This document shows positions 1-9,324 of a stretch of DNA of 64,000 nt, in pieces. Location: positions 1,240,001 to 1,304,000 of the forward strand of contig CBDATC010000002.1 of NCBI GenBank assembly GCA_965199765.1, read 5' to 3'. Below the pieces are notes generated by a model. It had not been told where the DNA came from and made no database searches. It was given only the letters and a program-made list of their open reading frames with translations. The DNA is from JAPOXR01 sp965199765 (GTDB lineage: Bacteria > Pseudomonadota > Alphaproteobacteria > Rhodobacterales > Rhodobacteraceae). Each line of letters starts with the position of its first letter. Positions within the stretch are counted from its first letter, which is position 1. The position numbers and the translations under genes were made by a program.

Positions 1-1
1 C

Positions 2-46
2 CATCCCGATCATGAATGGCTGTATGATTTTGACCCCGATGCCTGA
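2..46 (+). CDS. possible C-terminal end of a gene entering from the left edge
   Basis: The frame starting at base 2 is open to a TGA at 44-46 and reads HPDHEWLYDFDPDA, an acidic, aromatic tail that looks like a protein C-terminus converging on petC. Only 14 residues are visible, so no family can be named and the call could be chance. Confidence 0.2.
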   Translation, partial: HPDHEWLYDFDPDA

Positions 47-58
47 AACCGACGGGAT

Positions 59-868
59 TCAATCAGCTTCACGCTGCTTGACCGGTGCCCAAATTGTCTT
101 GTTGGTCAGATAAAGCAGTGAAGCCAGCAACGTCAAAATGATGACCGCGACGAATCCCATCTGTTTTCTCGCCATCATTTTTGGTTCTGCCGCCCAAGTC
201 AGAAAGGCCGAAACATCCTCTGCCATGGCCGCCAAAGAATTGTCGGCTCCATCGGCATACTCTACCAAGCCATCTGAAAGCGGCGGGGCCATGGCTATCC
301 AACCGCCGGGGAATGCCGAATTGCCATAGAGCACAGTTCCTGCCTGCTCGGATTCTTCTCCGGTGTATGAGGCTAAAACAGCCGCAATATATTCCGGTCC
401 GCCACCTCCTCTGAACAATTGCGTGAGACCGGTTCCAACCGGACCGTGGAACCCCGTCCTTGCTTTAGCCATGAGCGATAGGTCCGGTGCGCCGACAGAA
501 TCATTTGCAGGAAAATGGTCGACCGGCGTGGCCGAACGGAAGTCTTCGATTTCTTCATCATAGACATCGAATTGCGCGGCAAAAGCCTTTACCGCGTTCT
601 CACTGAGCCCTACCCCTCCTTCGTCACCGAGAGTCCGAAACGGCACAAATTGCAGCCCGTGACAGGCCGCGCATGCTTCTTGATAGACGAGAAGACCTCG
701 CTGGAGCTGGTTTTGGTCGAAGTTTCCGAAAGGGCCTTCGAAGGAAAATGAAATATCTTCGATAAGTCCTCCTTCTCCAGCAGCGAACGCTGACGAAGAG
801 AAAACAAGAGCTGCGACAGAGGCGGCCACAGCCGACTTGAACGAATCCATAGTATTTGCACGCATCAT
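59..868 (-). CDS. petC: cytochrome c1 of the bc1 complex
   Basis: Haem c-carrying subunit of ubiquinol-cytochrome c reductase. It passes electrons from the Rieske protein to soluble or membrane cytochrome c on the periplasmic side. An N-terminal signal peptide (about residues 8-30, ending AFAA) is followed by the haem-binding CAACH motif at residues 66-70. A conserved AMAPPL segment near residue 193 holds the likely axial Met, and a single C-terminal membrane helix (about 237-257) follows ARKQMG. The length of 269 aa is normal for alphaproteobacteria. The start is one of two adjacent ATGs (868 or 865), and MDSFKS at 850 is also possible. It overlaps the petB stop by 4 bp, so it is the last gene of the petABC operon. 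Confidence 0.96.
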   Translation of the reverse strand: MMRANTMDSFKSAVAASVAALVFSSSAFAAGEGGLIEDISFSFEGPFGNFDQNQLQRGLLVYQEACAACHGLQFVPFRTLGDEGGVGLSENAVKAFAAQFDVYDEEIEDFRSATPVDHFPANDSVGAPDLSLMAKARTGFHGPVGTGLTQLFRGGGGPEYIAAVLASYTGEESEQAGTVLYGNSAFPGGWIAMAPPLSDGLVEYADGADNSLAAMAEDVSAFLTWAAEPKMMARKQMGFVAVIILTLLASLLYLTNKTIWAPVKQREAD

Positions 869-2196
869 CTTGTTGATCCTTCAGCCGCTTCTTTAACCGC
901 ATGCAGCTGTTCGAAATCCTCTTCAATGGTCATTGGTCGCGGATCCGGCTTTTCCAATATGCCGAGCAATGGAAGAATGATCAGAAAATAGATGAACCAA
1001 TATGAGGCGCCGGCAAGCGCAATGATGCCATAGATCCCTTCAGCCGGACGACCGCCCGCCCACGTCAACACAATGAAATCCAGCACCAGCAGAGCAAACC
1101 ACCACTTGAACATGGGTCGATAACGACCGGAGCGAATTGTTGAACTATCGAGCCACGGCGCCAGAGCCATCACCAGCATAGAGCCGAACATCGCCAGAAC
1201 TCCAAAGAATTTTGCATCAATGATGCCGCCAGTGACTAAGCTCGTGAACTGCACAACCCAGACATCGGCTGTGAATGCTCGAAGAATTGCGTAGAATGGA
1301 AGAAAATACCATTCCGGCACGATGTGCTCCGGTGTGGCGAGCGGATTGGCCATTATGTAGTTGTCCGGGTGACCGAGATAATTTGGCATGAACCCGACGA
1401 TCGCGAAGAATCCAATTAGGATCACACACAAAGCGAAGAGGTCCTTGATGACAAAATACGGCCAGAACGGCAGTGTGTCCCGATCCGCTTCTTCTCGCGA
1501 TGTGCGCCGGACCTCAATGCCGCTGGGGTTGTTGTTTCCTGTGCTGTGGAAAGCCCAGACGTGAACAGTTACCAGCCCGACGATGATGAAGGGAAGCAGA
1601 TAGTGAAGCGAGAAAAACCGGTTTAACGTCGGATTATCAACCGCCGGACCGCCCAGCAGCCAAGTCTGGATCGGCTCGCCAATCCCTGGGATAGCGCCGA
1701 ACAGACCCGTGATCACCGTGGCGCCCCAGAATGACATTTGGCCCCAAGGCAGGACATACCCCATGAACGCGGTTGCCATCATCGCCACGTAGATCAGCAT
1801 CCCGATGATCCAAGTGATTTCGCGCGGTGGTTTATACGAACCATAATATAAGCTGCGGAACATATGGATATAGACGGCGAAGAAAAACAGCGATGCGCCG
1901 TTTTGATGCAGATAGCGCAGCGCCCATCCTGAATTCACATTTCGCATGATGTGTTCAACGCTGCCGAATGCCATTTCTGCGTTGGGCGTATAGTGCATGG
2001 CGAGCACAATACCGGTCCCGATCTGCAGAACGAGGCAAAACATGAGCACAATGCCCCAAATCCACCACCAATTCAAATTCTTTGGCGTTGGAATCATCAG
2101 TGTGTCATACACAAGAGAAATTACGGGCAATCGCTCTTGCAACCAGACAGTTAAACGGGATTTCGGCTTGTAGCTGTCGTGAGGAATTCCAGACAT
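865..2196 (-). CDS. petB: cytochrome b of the bc1 complex
   Basis: Membrane core of the bc1 complex, carrying haems bL and bH and both quinone sites. The eight-helix pattern is visible. The haem-ligand histidine pairs fall at H97/H111 (helix B) and near H198/H212 (helix D, around SLHYLLPF and TVHVWAFH). The Qo-site PEWY motif is present in VPEWYFLPFYAILRAF. The length of 443 aa fits the alphaproteobacterial form. The ATG at 2196 has an AAGGA ribosome site just upstream. It sits 11 bp after petA and overlaps petC. Confidence 0.98.
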   Translation of the reverse strand: MSGIPHDSYKPKSRLTVWLQERLPVISLVYDTLMIPTPKNLNWWWIWGIVLMFCLVLQIGTGIVLAMHYTPNAEMAFGSVEHIMRNVNSGWALRYLHQNGASLFFFAVYIHMFRSLYYGSYKPPREITWIIGMLIYVAMMATAFMGYVLPWGQMSFWGATVITGLFGAIPGIGEPIQTWLLGGPAVDNPTLNRFFSLHYLLPFIIVGLVTVHVWAFHSTGNNNPSGIEVRRTSREEADRDTLPFWPYFVIKDLFALCVILIGFFAIVGFMPNYLGHPDNYIMANPLATPEHIVPEWYFLPFYAILRAFTADVWVVQFTSLVTGGIIDAKFFGVLAMFGSMLVMALAPWLDSSTIRSGRYRPMFKWWFALLVLDFIVLTWAGGRPAEGIYGIIALAGASYWFIYFLIILPLLGILEKPDPRPMTIEEDFEQLHAVKEAAEGSTR

Positions 2197-2207
2197 GGTG
2201 TTAATCC

Positions 2208-2768
2208 TTAGCCAAGCCTGATTGTGTTTTCATTAATGAAAGAGGCCTTTGGCACCTCAAGGTTTTCAGGCGCAGGACCTCTTCTTATCCGCCCCGAAAG
2301 ATCGTAGTGCGAGCCGTGGCAGGGGCAGAACCAACCGCTGTAATCCCCCGCGTCGCTTAACGGAACACAACCCAAATGCGTGCAAACGCCGATCATGACC
2401 AACCACTCGCCGGCTTCGTCGATGACGCGATTCGTGTCAAGCGCGGGCAATTCAGCATCGAGATTTTCGTTGCGGGCCAAGGGATCGATCAAGTCGTCCA
2501 AGCTTGCATCCTGAACCGACGCGATTTCTTCCGCTGTTCTTCGACGGATAAAAACGGGTTTGCCAAGCCATTTGACCGTCAATTGTGTTCCAGGCTCGAT
2601 TCCCGAAACATCAACTTCAATTGAAGCCAGAGCCTGAACGTCTGCACTGGGGTTCATTTGGTCTACTAAAGGCCAGACAGCCGCTCCACCCGCAACCGCT
2701 CCGGTCGCTCCGGTCGCATAGTACAGAAAATCGCGCCTTGAACCTTCCTGAACATTGGCTTCTGACAA
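2208..2768 (-). CDS. petA: Rieske iron-sulfur protein of the bc1 complex
   Basis: [2Fe-2S] subunit that takes an electron from ubiquinol at the Qo site. The cluster motifs are C129-T-H131-L-G-C134 and C148-P-C150-H151-G-S-H. A twin-arginine-type N-terminus (RRDFLYYATGATGAVAGG) forms the membrane anchor and export signal. First gene of petABC. The reading frame begins at a TTG at 2768 with a GGAGA ribosome-binding sequence about 7 bases upstream, an uncommon start that the spacing supports. 186 aa is the usual family length. Confidence 0.97.
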   Translation of the reverse strand: MSEANVQEGSRRDFLYYATGATGAVAGGAAVWPLVDQMNPSADVQALASIEVDVSGIEPGTQLTVKWLGKPVFIRRRTAEEIASVQDASLDDLIDPLARNENLDAELPALDTNRVIDEAGEWLVMIGVCTHLGCVPLSDAGDYSGWFCPCHGSHYDLSGRIRRGPAPENLEVPKASFINENTIRLG

Positions 2769-3186
2769 AGATCAATCTCCACTTGATTGCCCAGTCAGGG
2801 CAAATACATAACAGTTTCAAACCGGCGCTTCACCGCGCCACCTTATCCGAATTTGGCTCTTACAGTCGAATCTTGCTTCCGTCTAGCAATACTGCCTTTA
2901 TCAGATGCAAAATACGACAATCGCTGTCTCAAATCCTATGAAATTTTCCCGGACGTCGATCACACCAGCAGAATTCCTTTCCGAACGCAACCAAAGACCA
3001 AACCAGTTCTGCATGCGGATTTGTGTTTGCCGACATCAAACCAAGCGATGAACAAGAACCGCAAGACCACCATAGCAGCGAGGCAAACTCAGGTAGTATA
3101 ACCGGCAGCATCAGGATTGCTGGACTTCAATCTTGGGTACCGATGACAATCTGGACAAAAACACACTCAAGAAATTTGGACGCTGC
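2769..3186. other. intergenic region between petA and the divergent acyl-CoA synthetase gene
   Basis: Divergent region of about 420 bp that should hold the petABC promoter (minus strand) and the synthetase promoter (plus strand). No convincing -35/-10 pair, operator or structured RNA was recognised. Open frames inside it are short and lack family signatures. Confidence 0.5.
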
Positions 3187-4704
3187 ATGAAAAACCTACT
3201 CTTTGATGCCCTGACATCGGCCAGAGGCTTAGATTCGAACCATCCGTTCGCAGTCGCGCCAAACGGCGAAGAGATCAGCTACTCGGAATTCTTCCGAAAC
3301 GCCCTTGCTATATCGCAGCTGCTGAGCCGGCTCGGGGCGGCGCCTGATGACCGCGTGGCGACTATCGGAGAAAAGACAATCACTTCGCTTGCGGCGTATG
3401 TGGGAACTATCGCGATGGGTGGTGTCTATATGCCACTGAGCAACGCCTACACTGATGACGAAATTCGGTACTTTCTTCACGATGCAAGACCTAAGGTTTT
3501 GTTGTGCGACGCCAACAGGGCCGAACCGCTGAAACGATTGGCCACACCACTCGGAATCCCACATGTCCTAAGCATCAATGAGCTCGCTGACGGATATGCC
3601 CAGTCTTCATCCGACCTTAACAATCTTCAATTGCTGAACCCGCGAAACCAAAATGACTTAGCCGCGATCCTCTATACATCAGGAACAACCGGCAGACCCA
3701 AAGGAGCTATGCTGTCCCACCACGCGCTCGCATCCAACAGCATGATGCTGAAGGATTATTGGCGATTTGTGCCTGATGATCGGCTTATCCATGCGCTGCC
3801 GCTCCATCACACTCATGGACTGTTCGTTGCCACGAATGTCGCTTTGATCGCAGGATGCACGTTGCTTTTTTTGCCAAAATTCAACCTTGATGACGTCTTC
3901 AAGAGTTTTGAAACCGCCACTGCCTTTATGGGAATACCGACCTTTTATGGACGGCTTCTCAAAGATCCGAGGCTCAACAAATCTGCGGTTCGAGGAATGC
4001 GGCTGTTCGTGTCCGGATCAGCTCCGCTTACAGCGTCGGCGCATTCGGAATGGCAAGAAAAGACGGGGCACAGCATTCTTGAGCGTTACGGCATGACCGA
4101 AGCGAACATGATCTGTTCCAATCCCTATGAAGGACCGCGTAAGCCGGGCGCGGTGGGCCCGCCGCTGCCAGGAGTTTCGGTTCGAATTCGTGACGGAAAG
4201 TCCGGTCAAGTTGCATTAGACGGCAATCCCGGCATCTTGGAGGTGAAAAGTCCCGGGCTGTTCTCCGGATATTGGGAAATGCCGAAAAAGACTCAGGATG
4301 AATTCACTGCGGATGGCTATTTCAAGACCGGTGACGTTGCAAGGTTCGACGATGATGGCTTCGTGGTCATTGACGGCCGCGCCAAAGATCTGGTCATCAC
4401 CGGCGGTGTCAACGTGTATCCGAAAGAAATCGAAGATGTGATTCGTCAAGTCAAAGGTGTTGAAGATGCCGCTGTGGTCGGCGCCCCCCATCCTGATTTC
4501 GGCGAAGGCGTCATTGCCATTGTCGTGCCCAGAGCTGGCATGCGTTTGACCGAGCTGCCAATCCAGTCTCTGCTCGACAAAACACTAGCGCGATTCAAAC
4601 ATCCTAAACGCATGTTCTTTCAAGATTCTCTGCCGCGAAACACAATGGGCAAAGTCCAAAAGAACGAAATCCGAAAAATGTTTTATAACGTGTTCTTGGA
4701 CTGA
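3187..4704 (+). CDS. matB: malonyl-CoA synthetase-like AMP-forming ligase
   Basis: ANL-superfamily adenylating enzyme that activates a carboxylic acid with ATP and CoA. Its N-terminus (LFDALTSARG) and the segment YMPLSNAYTDDEIRYFLHDA resemble malonyl-CoA synthase MatB, so malonate is the likely substrate (inference). Visible motifs are the P-loop YTSGTTGRPKGAMLSH near residue 178, YGMTEANM, the GYFKTGDVARF hinge region, and the catalytic C-terminal lysine in PRNTMGKVQKNEIRK. I prefer the ATG at 3187, which matches the MatB start, over an upstream TTG at 3133. It stands alone, divergent from petA and convergent with mtaB. Another short-chain acyl-CoA ligase remains possible. Confidence 0.75.
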   Translation: MKNLLFDALTSARGLDSNHPFAVAPNGEEISYSEFFRNALAISQLLSRLGAAPDDRVATIGEKTITSLAAYVGTIAMGGVYMPLSNAYTDDEIRYFLHDARPKVLLCDANRAEPLKRLATPLGIPHVLSINELADGYAQSSSDLNNLQLLNPRNQNDLAAILYTSGTTGRPKGAMLSHHALASNSMMLKDYWRFVPDDRLIHALPLHHTHGLFVATNVALIAGCTLLFLPKFNLDDVFKSFETATAFMGIPTFYGRLLKDPRLNKSAVRGMRLFVSGSAPLTASAHSEWQEKTGHSILERYGMTEANMICSNPYEGPRKPGAVGPPLPGVSVRIRDGKSGQVALDGNPGILEVKSPGLFSGYWEMPKKTQDEFTADGYFKTGDVARFDDDGFVVIDGRAKDLVITGGVNVYPKEIEDVIRQVKGVEDAAVVGAPHPDFGEGVIAIVVPRAGMRLTELPIQSLLDKTLARFKHPKRMFFQDSLPRNTMGKVQKNEIRKMFYNVFLD

Positions 4705-4733
4705 GGCATTGTGATCGCTCGGTATTTTGCGCG

Positions 4734-6002
4734 TCAGCCGGTCGCGGCTTTTGCCTTAGCAATCAAATGGGACCCGTCTTGGCCAATGAATTCGCAATCG
4801 ATAATTGTTCCAGTGCGCTGGCGCGTTTCGAACTTTGCCATTGCGAATTGTTCCGTCCGACCGGTCGTCGGCGATTCCATCAAGACTTTGCGGCATCGAC
4901 CCACCTGGCCTTGCAGAAATGAACGCGTCTGCCGTTCTGCGATCCTCCTCAGTGCAACAGCGCGTTCACGAATTGTTTTCCGAGCCACTTGCGGCATCCG
5001 CGCTGCAGGTGTCCCAGGCCGCTGGCTGTATGGAAAAATATGCAGCCAAGTTAGGCCGCACTCCGCAATTAAATTGAGCGTGTTCTGAGCCATTTCGTCC
5101 GATTCGGTTGGGAATCCGGCGATGAGATCAGCGCCAAATACGATATCTGGCCGAAGCGAGCGCGCCTTGGCGCAGAATTCGATGACATCTTCCCGCTGGT
5201 GCCGTCGTTTCATGCGCTTGAGAATCATGTTGTCACCCGCCTGCACCGAAAGGTGAAGGTGGGGCATGAACCTCTTCTCAGAGGCGAGAACTTCAAGAAA
5301 TGTCCGGTCGATTTCAACTGGGTCCAGCGAGGTCATTCTGAGACGCGCCAGCTCCGGCACGGACTTTAGTATGGCTGCAGCCAGTTCGCCGAGGCGCGGC
5401 CGACCGGGCAGACCATTGCCCCAGTCGGTGATATCCACACCGGAAAGAACGATTTCATTGAAACCGTTCTCAACAAGCAACCGTACTTGGCGAACAACCT
5501 CATCGGCTTCTATTGATCGTGATCTGCCCCTTCCAAACGGTATGACACAGAATGTGCATCTGTGGTCGCAGCCGTTCTGCACCTGTATGTGAGCTCGGCT
5601 TCGAGAGCCGAACCCTGTTATCAAACGGTTGGATGGGTGCGCCAGATCCATATCGGATATCAAGGATCGCTCATTCTTGTGCACTGCGATATCGCGCCAT
5701 ATTCCGGAATTTAGCTTGCGGTCATTGCCGAGCAAAACATCAATTTCCGTCATGCCTTCAAATGACGAAGGATCAGTCTGCACCGCGCAGCCGGTTGCCA
5801 CAATCTTTGCGGAGGGATTCTCCCGCCGCGCCCGGCGTATCGCTTGGCGGGACTTTCTAACCGCTTCAGCGGTGACCGCGCAGGTATTCACGATCACTGC
5901 ATCTTTCAGGCCCTCTTCTTGTGAGATTTCCTGCATTGCTGCGGTCTCATATGCGTTGAGACGGCAGCCTAATGCTATATGCGTGTTTGTCTTTGCATTC
6001 AT
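4734..6002 (-). CDS. mtaB: tRNA t6A37 methylthiotransferase MtaB
   Basis: Radical-SAM enzyme that converts t6A37 to ms2t6A37 in ANN-decoding tRNAs. The order is an N-terminal UPF0004 domain with its own cluster cysteines (GCRLNAYE, NTCAVTAEA, ATGCAVQ), then the radical-SAM core with CDHRCTFCVIPFGRGRSRS (CxxxCxxC), then a C-terminal TRAM-like region. FGRGRSRS and the short N-terminus fit MtaB rather than MiaB or RimO. The ATG at 6002 overlaps the dapF stop by 4 bp (ATGA). An upstream ATG at 6017 would add five residues. Translationally coupled to dapF. Confidence 0.93.
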   Translation of the reverse strand: MNAKTNTHIALGCRLNAYETAAMQEISQEEGLKDAVIVNTCAVTAEAVRKSRQAIRRARRENPSAKIVATGCAVQTDPSSFEGMTEIDVLLGNDRKLNSGIWRDIAVHKNERSLISDMDLAHPSNRLITGFGSRSRAHIQVQNGCDHRCTFCVIPFGRGRSRSIEADEVVRQVRLLVENGFNEIVLSGVDITDWGNGLPGRPRLGELAAAILKSVPELARLRMTSLDPVEIDRTFLEVLASEKRFMPHLHLSVQAGDNMILKRMKRRHQREDVIEFCAKARSLRPDIVFGADLIAGFPTESDEMAQNTLNLIAECGLTWLHIFPYSQRPGTPAARMPQVARKTIRERAVALRRIAERQTRSFLQGQVGRCRKVLMESPTTGRTEQFAMAKFETRQRTGTIIDCEFIGQDGSHLIAKAKAATG

Positions 6003-6808
6003 ATCGCAGCAATCCAAGATGCGGAAATCTCTCCATCAAATACCATAGTGGTCGGACCAGTCTTCCAAACCCCATCCTGACGCCACTCGATCTGAAGCAC
6101 TCCTCCGTCGGTTTGAACGGCAACTTCCCGTCCGCACAATCCGCGGCGACACGCGGCGACCGCGGCAGCACAAGCTCCTGAGCCAGAAGCGAGAGTAATC
6201 CCAGCTCCACGCTCCCAGATTCTCATTCGCACCGTATCCTTACCCAACAACGAAATATATTCGACATTGGTTCGCTCGGGAAACATTGGATGCGTTTCGT
6301 ATTCTGGTCCGTGAACGCTGAGATCAACATCTTCGGCATCCGGCACGATGAAGATACAATGCGGGTTCCCCATTCCAATCGCGCAAGGATCACTGGGAAT
6401 GGGCAGATGCAAAGTGTCCGCTGGTTCGGCCAGTGGAATCTCGTTCCAGCCAAGCTGCGGCAAGCCCATATTAACACGGGTTAGTCCATCTCCGGCGTCC
6501 TCGCAGACCAAGCGGCCCCGGTCTGTTTCCAAGGTTACGGCGCACTTCCCGGATTCATCCATGAGCAGCCGTGCGATACAACGTGTCGCGTTGCCGCAAG
6601 TTGCCGATTGACTCCCGTCAGCATTCCAAAACAGCAGCCTCGCCTCGCATATAGATGACCGCAGAATGACCGCCAGCTGGTCAAACCCAATGCCCAGCCT
6701 GCGGTGCCCCAGCACTGCCGCGAGCTTGTAAGTAACGACACTGGCGTTTGACCGCTGGTCGAAAATCACAAAGTCATTGCCGAGACCATGCATTTTGGTG
6801 AATTTCAT
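5999..6808 (-). CDS. dapF: diaminopimelate epimerase
   Basis: Interconverts LL- and meso-diaminopimelate for lysine and peptidoglycan synthesis. The start MKFTKMHGLGNDFVIFD, the first active-site signature (NADGS, then CGNATRC), GNPHCIF and the ERGAGIT segment are all present, and 269 aa is a normal length. Oddity: the second catalytic cysteine, usually in an ACGSGA context, reads ASGSGACA. The expected Cys is Ser (codon TCT) and the next Cys lies four residues later. Upstream gene of a mtaB-coupled pair. The lineage context (dapB also in the window) supports a role in lysine and cell-wall synthesis. Confidence 0.93.
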   Translation of the reverse strand: MKFTKMHGLGNDFVIFDQRSNASVVTYKLAAVLGHRRLGIGFDQLAVILRSSICEARLLFWNADGSQSATCGNATRCIARLLMDESGKCAVTLETDRGRLVCEDAGDGLTRVNMGLPQLGWNEIPLAEPADTLHLPIPSDPCAIGMGNPHCIFIVPDAEDVDLSVHGPEYETHPMFPERTNVEYISLLGKDTVRMRIWERGAGITLASGSGACAAAVAACRRGLCGREVAVQTDGGVLQIEWRQDGVWKTGPTTMVFDGEISASWIAAI

Positions 6809-6810
6809 GC

Positions 6811-6887
6811 GCGGAAGCCTCTTTTCAGCAATTCGCAGCCGCAGGAACGCGAATGGTATTGACTATAGGATTCAAACATGTTAGTAT
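6811..6887 (+). repeat. copy 1 of a duplicated promoter-like segment
   Basis: About 75 bp here resemble 8067-8139: both contain a CTCTTTTC(A/G)GCAAT(T/C)CG(C/T)AGCC block followed by ATTGACTATA at the same offset. In this copy TTGACT (6859-6864) and TAGTAT (6882-6887) are 17 bp apart, a good sigma-70 arrangement reading rightward. The second copy precedes tRNA-Lys; no tRNA follows this one. The two copies bracket the decayed htrA gene. Confidence 0.55.
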
Positions 6888-7223
6888 AGCAATTGCCGAG
6901 AGTTTCTGTCGGTTGCCATGTGCCATGAGTTGGTGAATTCCACCACTCCGCTGATATAACCACTGACATTCCATCGGTTGGCTGCTGGATTGAAGCCTTT
7001 TTCAGCTCACATTCCGACTTCGACGGATAAATAAATCCATAAGTCCGGAATTCCGCAGTGACTCGGTTTAGTTCTCATGCTTGAAGCGATCAAAATCCTT
7101 CAGGCATAATCTGAGACTAAACCAGTGGAGTCCGCGCATCAAGAAGTCAGCCAGCGGAAGGTGATCTCAACTTAAGAACACCGGTGCCGTCAGAGGAAAT
7201 TTTCGGATTTTAGCAAGCCCTTG
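6888..7223. other. non-coding stretch upstream of the htrA remnant
   Basis: About 340 bp between a promoter-like segment and the htrA pseudogene. No open frame with family features, tRNA or hairpin terminator was recognised. Just after it, AAAGGAG at 7224-7230 precedes the GTG start at 7237. Confidence 0.4.
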
Positions 7224-7236
7224 AAAGGAGAGTAAA

Positions 7237-8009
7237 GTGAAGCGCTATTCAAATGCTCAATTCAGTTTCCGGAGATCTATTGTTGCCACAACAGCTGCGG
7301 CATTGCTTTTTGCAGCGGGTCAAGTGCCCAACTCAGCCGCAGCGCACTTTGATCAAAGCGACTATTTTGAGCAGATTTCATCCGTTGTAGTCAAGATTCA
7401 TTCGAAACCGAAATGCTTGTTTCCCGAGCCATTTACGTCGCCTGATTGGGATTTCATCGGTTCGAAGACTCATTGTCCATTCCCTGTCTTTCCTGACATT
7501 ACAGACTTCTGCTGGGTTTATCCGGGCTTGGAACGCGAATCAATAGTGGAATCGGACCAAGTACCGGACCCCGTAAACCCGTGGCCACAACTACCCTATC
7601 ACATCGGATTCCTCAACAACGAAACGGGTTTCGTTGTTACCAACGCACACGCGATCAAAAACCGGTCGCACTTCCAAGTGGAACTGCCCGATGGCAGACT
7701 TGTAACCGCTTGTAGCATTAGTTCCGATGAAGAAACCGGCTTCGCTGTTCTTAGGATCAATGATGGCTACAAACTGCCGTTTGGCTTACTTCCATACAGT
7801 TCTTGAGACAGTGGCGAATCGGGTTCAACGACTATAGCCCGATGATAGGCAATCTTCACGGCCGCGGTGTTCAATCTGAGAATGCAATATGTTTTCCCGC
7901 GGCCAGAGCGCTTGCCGGTTCCTATGGCGACTTCGTTGATGCCGATGCCCCATTTGATTCTGCAAATTCCGAAGGGTTGGGGATTGATACAGTTTGCAAT
8001 TTATTTTGA
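7237..8009 (+). pseudogene. decayed HtrA/DegP-type periplasmic serine protease
   Basis: A GTG start with AAAGGAG upstream opens a 189-codon frame with a signal peptide (FRRSIVATTAAALLFAAGQ, then A-rich). The segment GFVVTNAHAI followed by LPDGR matches the catalytic-His region of HtrA. Where the catalytic Asp is expected the frame reads EETGFAVLRI, so Asp is Gly. The frame stops at 7806. The next frame (7803-8009) continues the homology: WRIG, MIGNLHGRG, then DAPFDSANSEG, corresponding to the DAxxNPGNSGG serine motif, but stops before any PDZ domain. So a frameshift at about 7800, a lost Asp and a missing C-terminus mark it as a pseudogene. Confidence 0.7.
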
Positions 8010-8066
8010 AGAATCACCTTCTATCCACCAGCTCGCTCGACGCAGGTTTTGAAAGATGCATGCAAG

Positions 8067-8139
8067 GGAGTCTCTTTTCGGCAATCCGTAGCCTTTGAAT
8101 TGAGATTGCATTGACTATACCACTCGAGAACATTAATGA
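8067..8139 (+). promoter_or_regulatory. promoter of tRNA-Lys, within copy 2 of the duplicated segment
   Basis: TTGACT (8111-8116) and TAATGA (8134-8139) are separated by 17 bp and end 44 bp before tRNA-Lys, a typical tRNA promoter distance. The preceding 45 bp share the block found at 6811-6864. Confidence 0.55.
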
Positions 8140-8183
8140 CATATCCATTGACAGAGATCATCTGTCTGTTTCCGAGTGTTGGC

Positions 8184-8259
8184 GGGCCCGTAGCTCAGTT
8201 GGTAGAGCAACTGACTTTTAATCAGTTGGCCACAGGTTCGAATCCTGTCGGGCTCACCA
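8184..8259 (+). tRNA. tRNA-Lys (anticodon TTT)
   Basis: 76 nt with encoded CCA. Acceptor GGGCCCG pairs with CGGGCTC (one G-U). T8-A9 and the D-arm GCTC...GAGC are standard. The anticodon stem ACTGA/TCAGT has loop CTTTTAA, giving TTT. T-arm ACAGGTTCGAATCCTGT. Confidence 0.97.
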
Positions 8260-8690
8260 TTCGGAAAGCATGTAACTCCAATTCCCTCTGATTGCGCACC
8301 TTTGCTGCCGACTGGCACACGGGCTAGTTTCCTATGATGTGCGCCTCGCCATACTAGAACTCTACACACTGAGCGGCGAGTGGCTTGTGATCGACAATCA
8401 CCTGTTCAAACCAATTGACAAGAACCGGGTCGTTGCGCTCGTAAATTGATGGGTCAGTGAATCAGCGGCAGGACAGATATAATGCTTGTCCGTTCTATGA
8501 TCGGGCAGTCCAATTGCCATTGGCACCGTTCATTCAACCAATTCCCCCACTGTCGGGTAAATTGCGTAAGGTATTGCATACAAAAAGGAATGACGGTGAA
8601 GCGCAGACCAGAGACACCAGAACCTTGCCATGAGTTTGCCTGCCAATCGCCATTAGACTGAACCGAGTTCCGGTCGGCAATTCGCCACCA
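8260..8690. other. non-coding stretch after tRNA-Lys
   Basis: No supported gene. An open stretch at about 8338-8449 reads like a damaged protein end (YTLSGEWLVIDNHLF) but has no clear family. The region probably consists of decayed sequence beside the Uma2 remnant. Confidence 0.4.
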
Positions 8691-8699
8691 ATCGTGATG

Positions 8700-9324
8700 T
8701 GCTTGATGTCCCTGCCCATTTGGTCGTCGAAGTGCTCGCAGGCACACTCTATACACGGCCAAGACCAGCCATGCTGCCAGCGTTGGCGGCTTCGCGGTTG
8801 GGTGCAAAACTTGATCCCGCTTTTGCCAACGATTATGGCGGTTCAGGGGTTGGTGGATCGTGTTTGAACCGGAGCTTCGTTTGGGTAGGGATATCCTAGC
8901 GCCAGATCTTGCCGTATGGTGCCCCGAAAACATGCCGGACTATCCCGAAGCTGCTTATTTTGAAACCGCATCGGACTGGGTCTGTGGAGTTCACTCGACC
9001 GGTACCCACAGCCAGGATATCGAGCCCAAATGCGAGTTATTTGCCCGCGAAAGGGTCAGCCATCTCTGGTTTGTCGATCCAGATGTGGACTCTCTGGAAG
9101 CATTTGCGTTGAAGAACAATAGGAAATGGATGCTGCTCGCAACGCTCATCGGTACCGCTGAGGTGCGCCAGCCACCTTCTGATACGTTCAGCATTCCGTC
9201 GGAAACCCAAAGGCCGCCGCGTTCGGCGGACAAAGACCGAGAGTCGGCCGCTGAAAACGATGACGGGTCAAAACCGGCGAAGGGGCTACGGAGTAGGAGA
9301 TCGCAGTCCAGCGAAAGCAGATGA
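8700..9324 (+). pseudogene. frameshifted Uma2 (DUF820) family endonuclease-like gene
   Basis: Uma2 proteins have a PD-(D/E)XK-like fold and are often multi-copy in free-living bacteria. The N-terminal part lies in one frame (VPAHLVVEVLAGTLYTRPRP, then a GG-rich stretch). From about 8845 homology moves to another frame (GWWIVFEPELRLG, then ILAPDLAVW, MPDYPEAAYFE, LWFVDPD, LEAF). The catalytic region around DWVCGVHSTGTHS is diverged from the usual DWVCEVLSPST, losing the acidic residue after Cys. Frameshift plus substitution indicate a dead gene. It lies between two tRNA genes. Confidence 0.7.
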
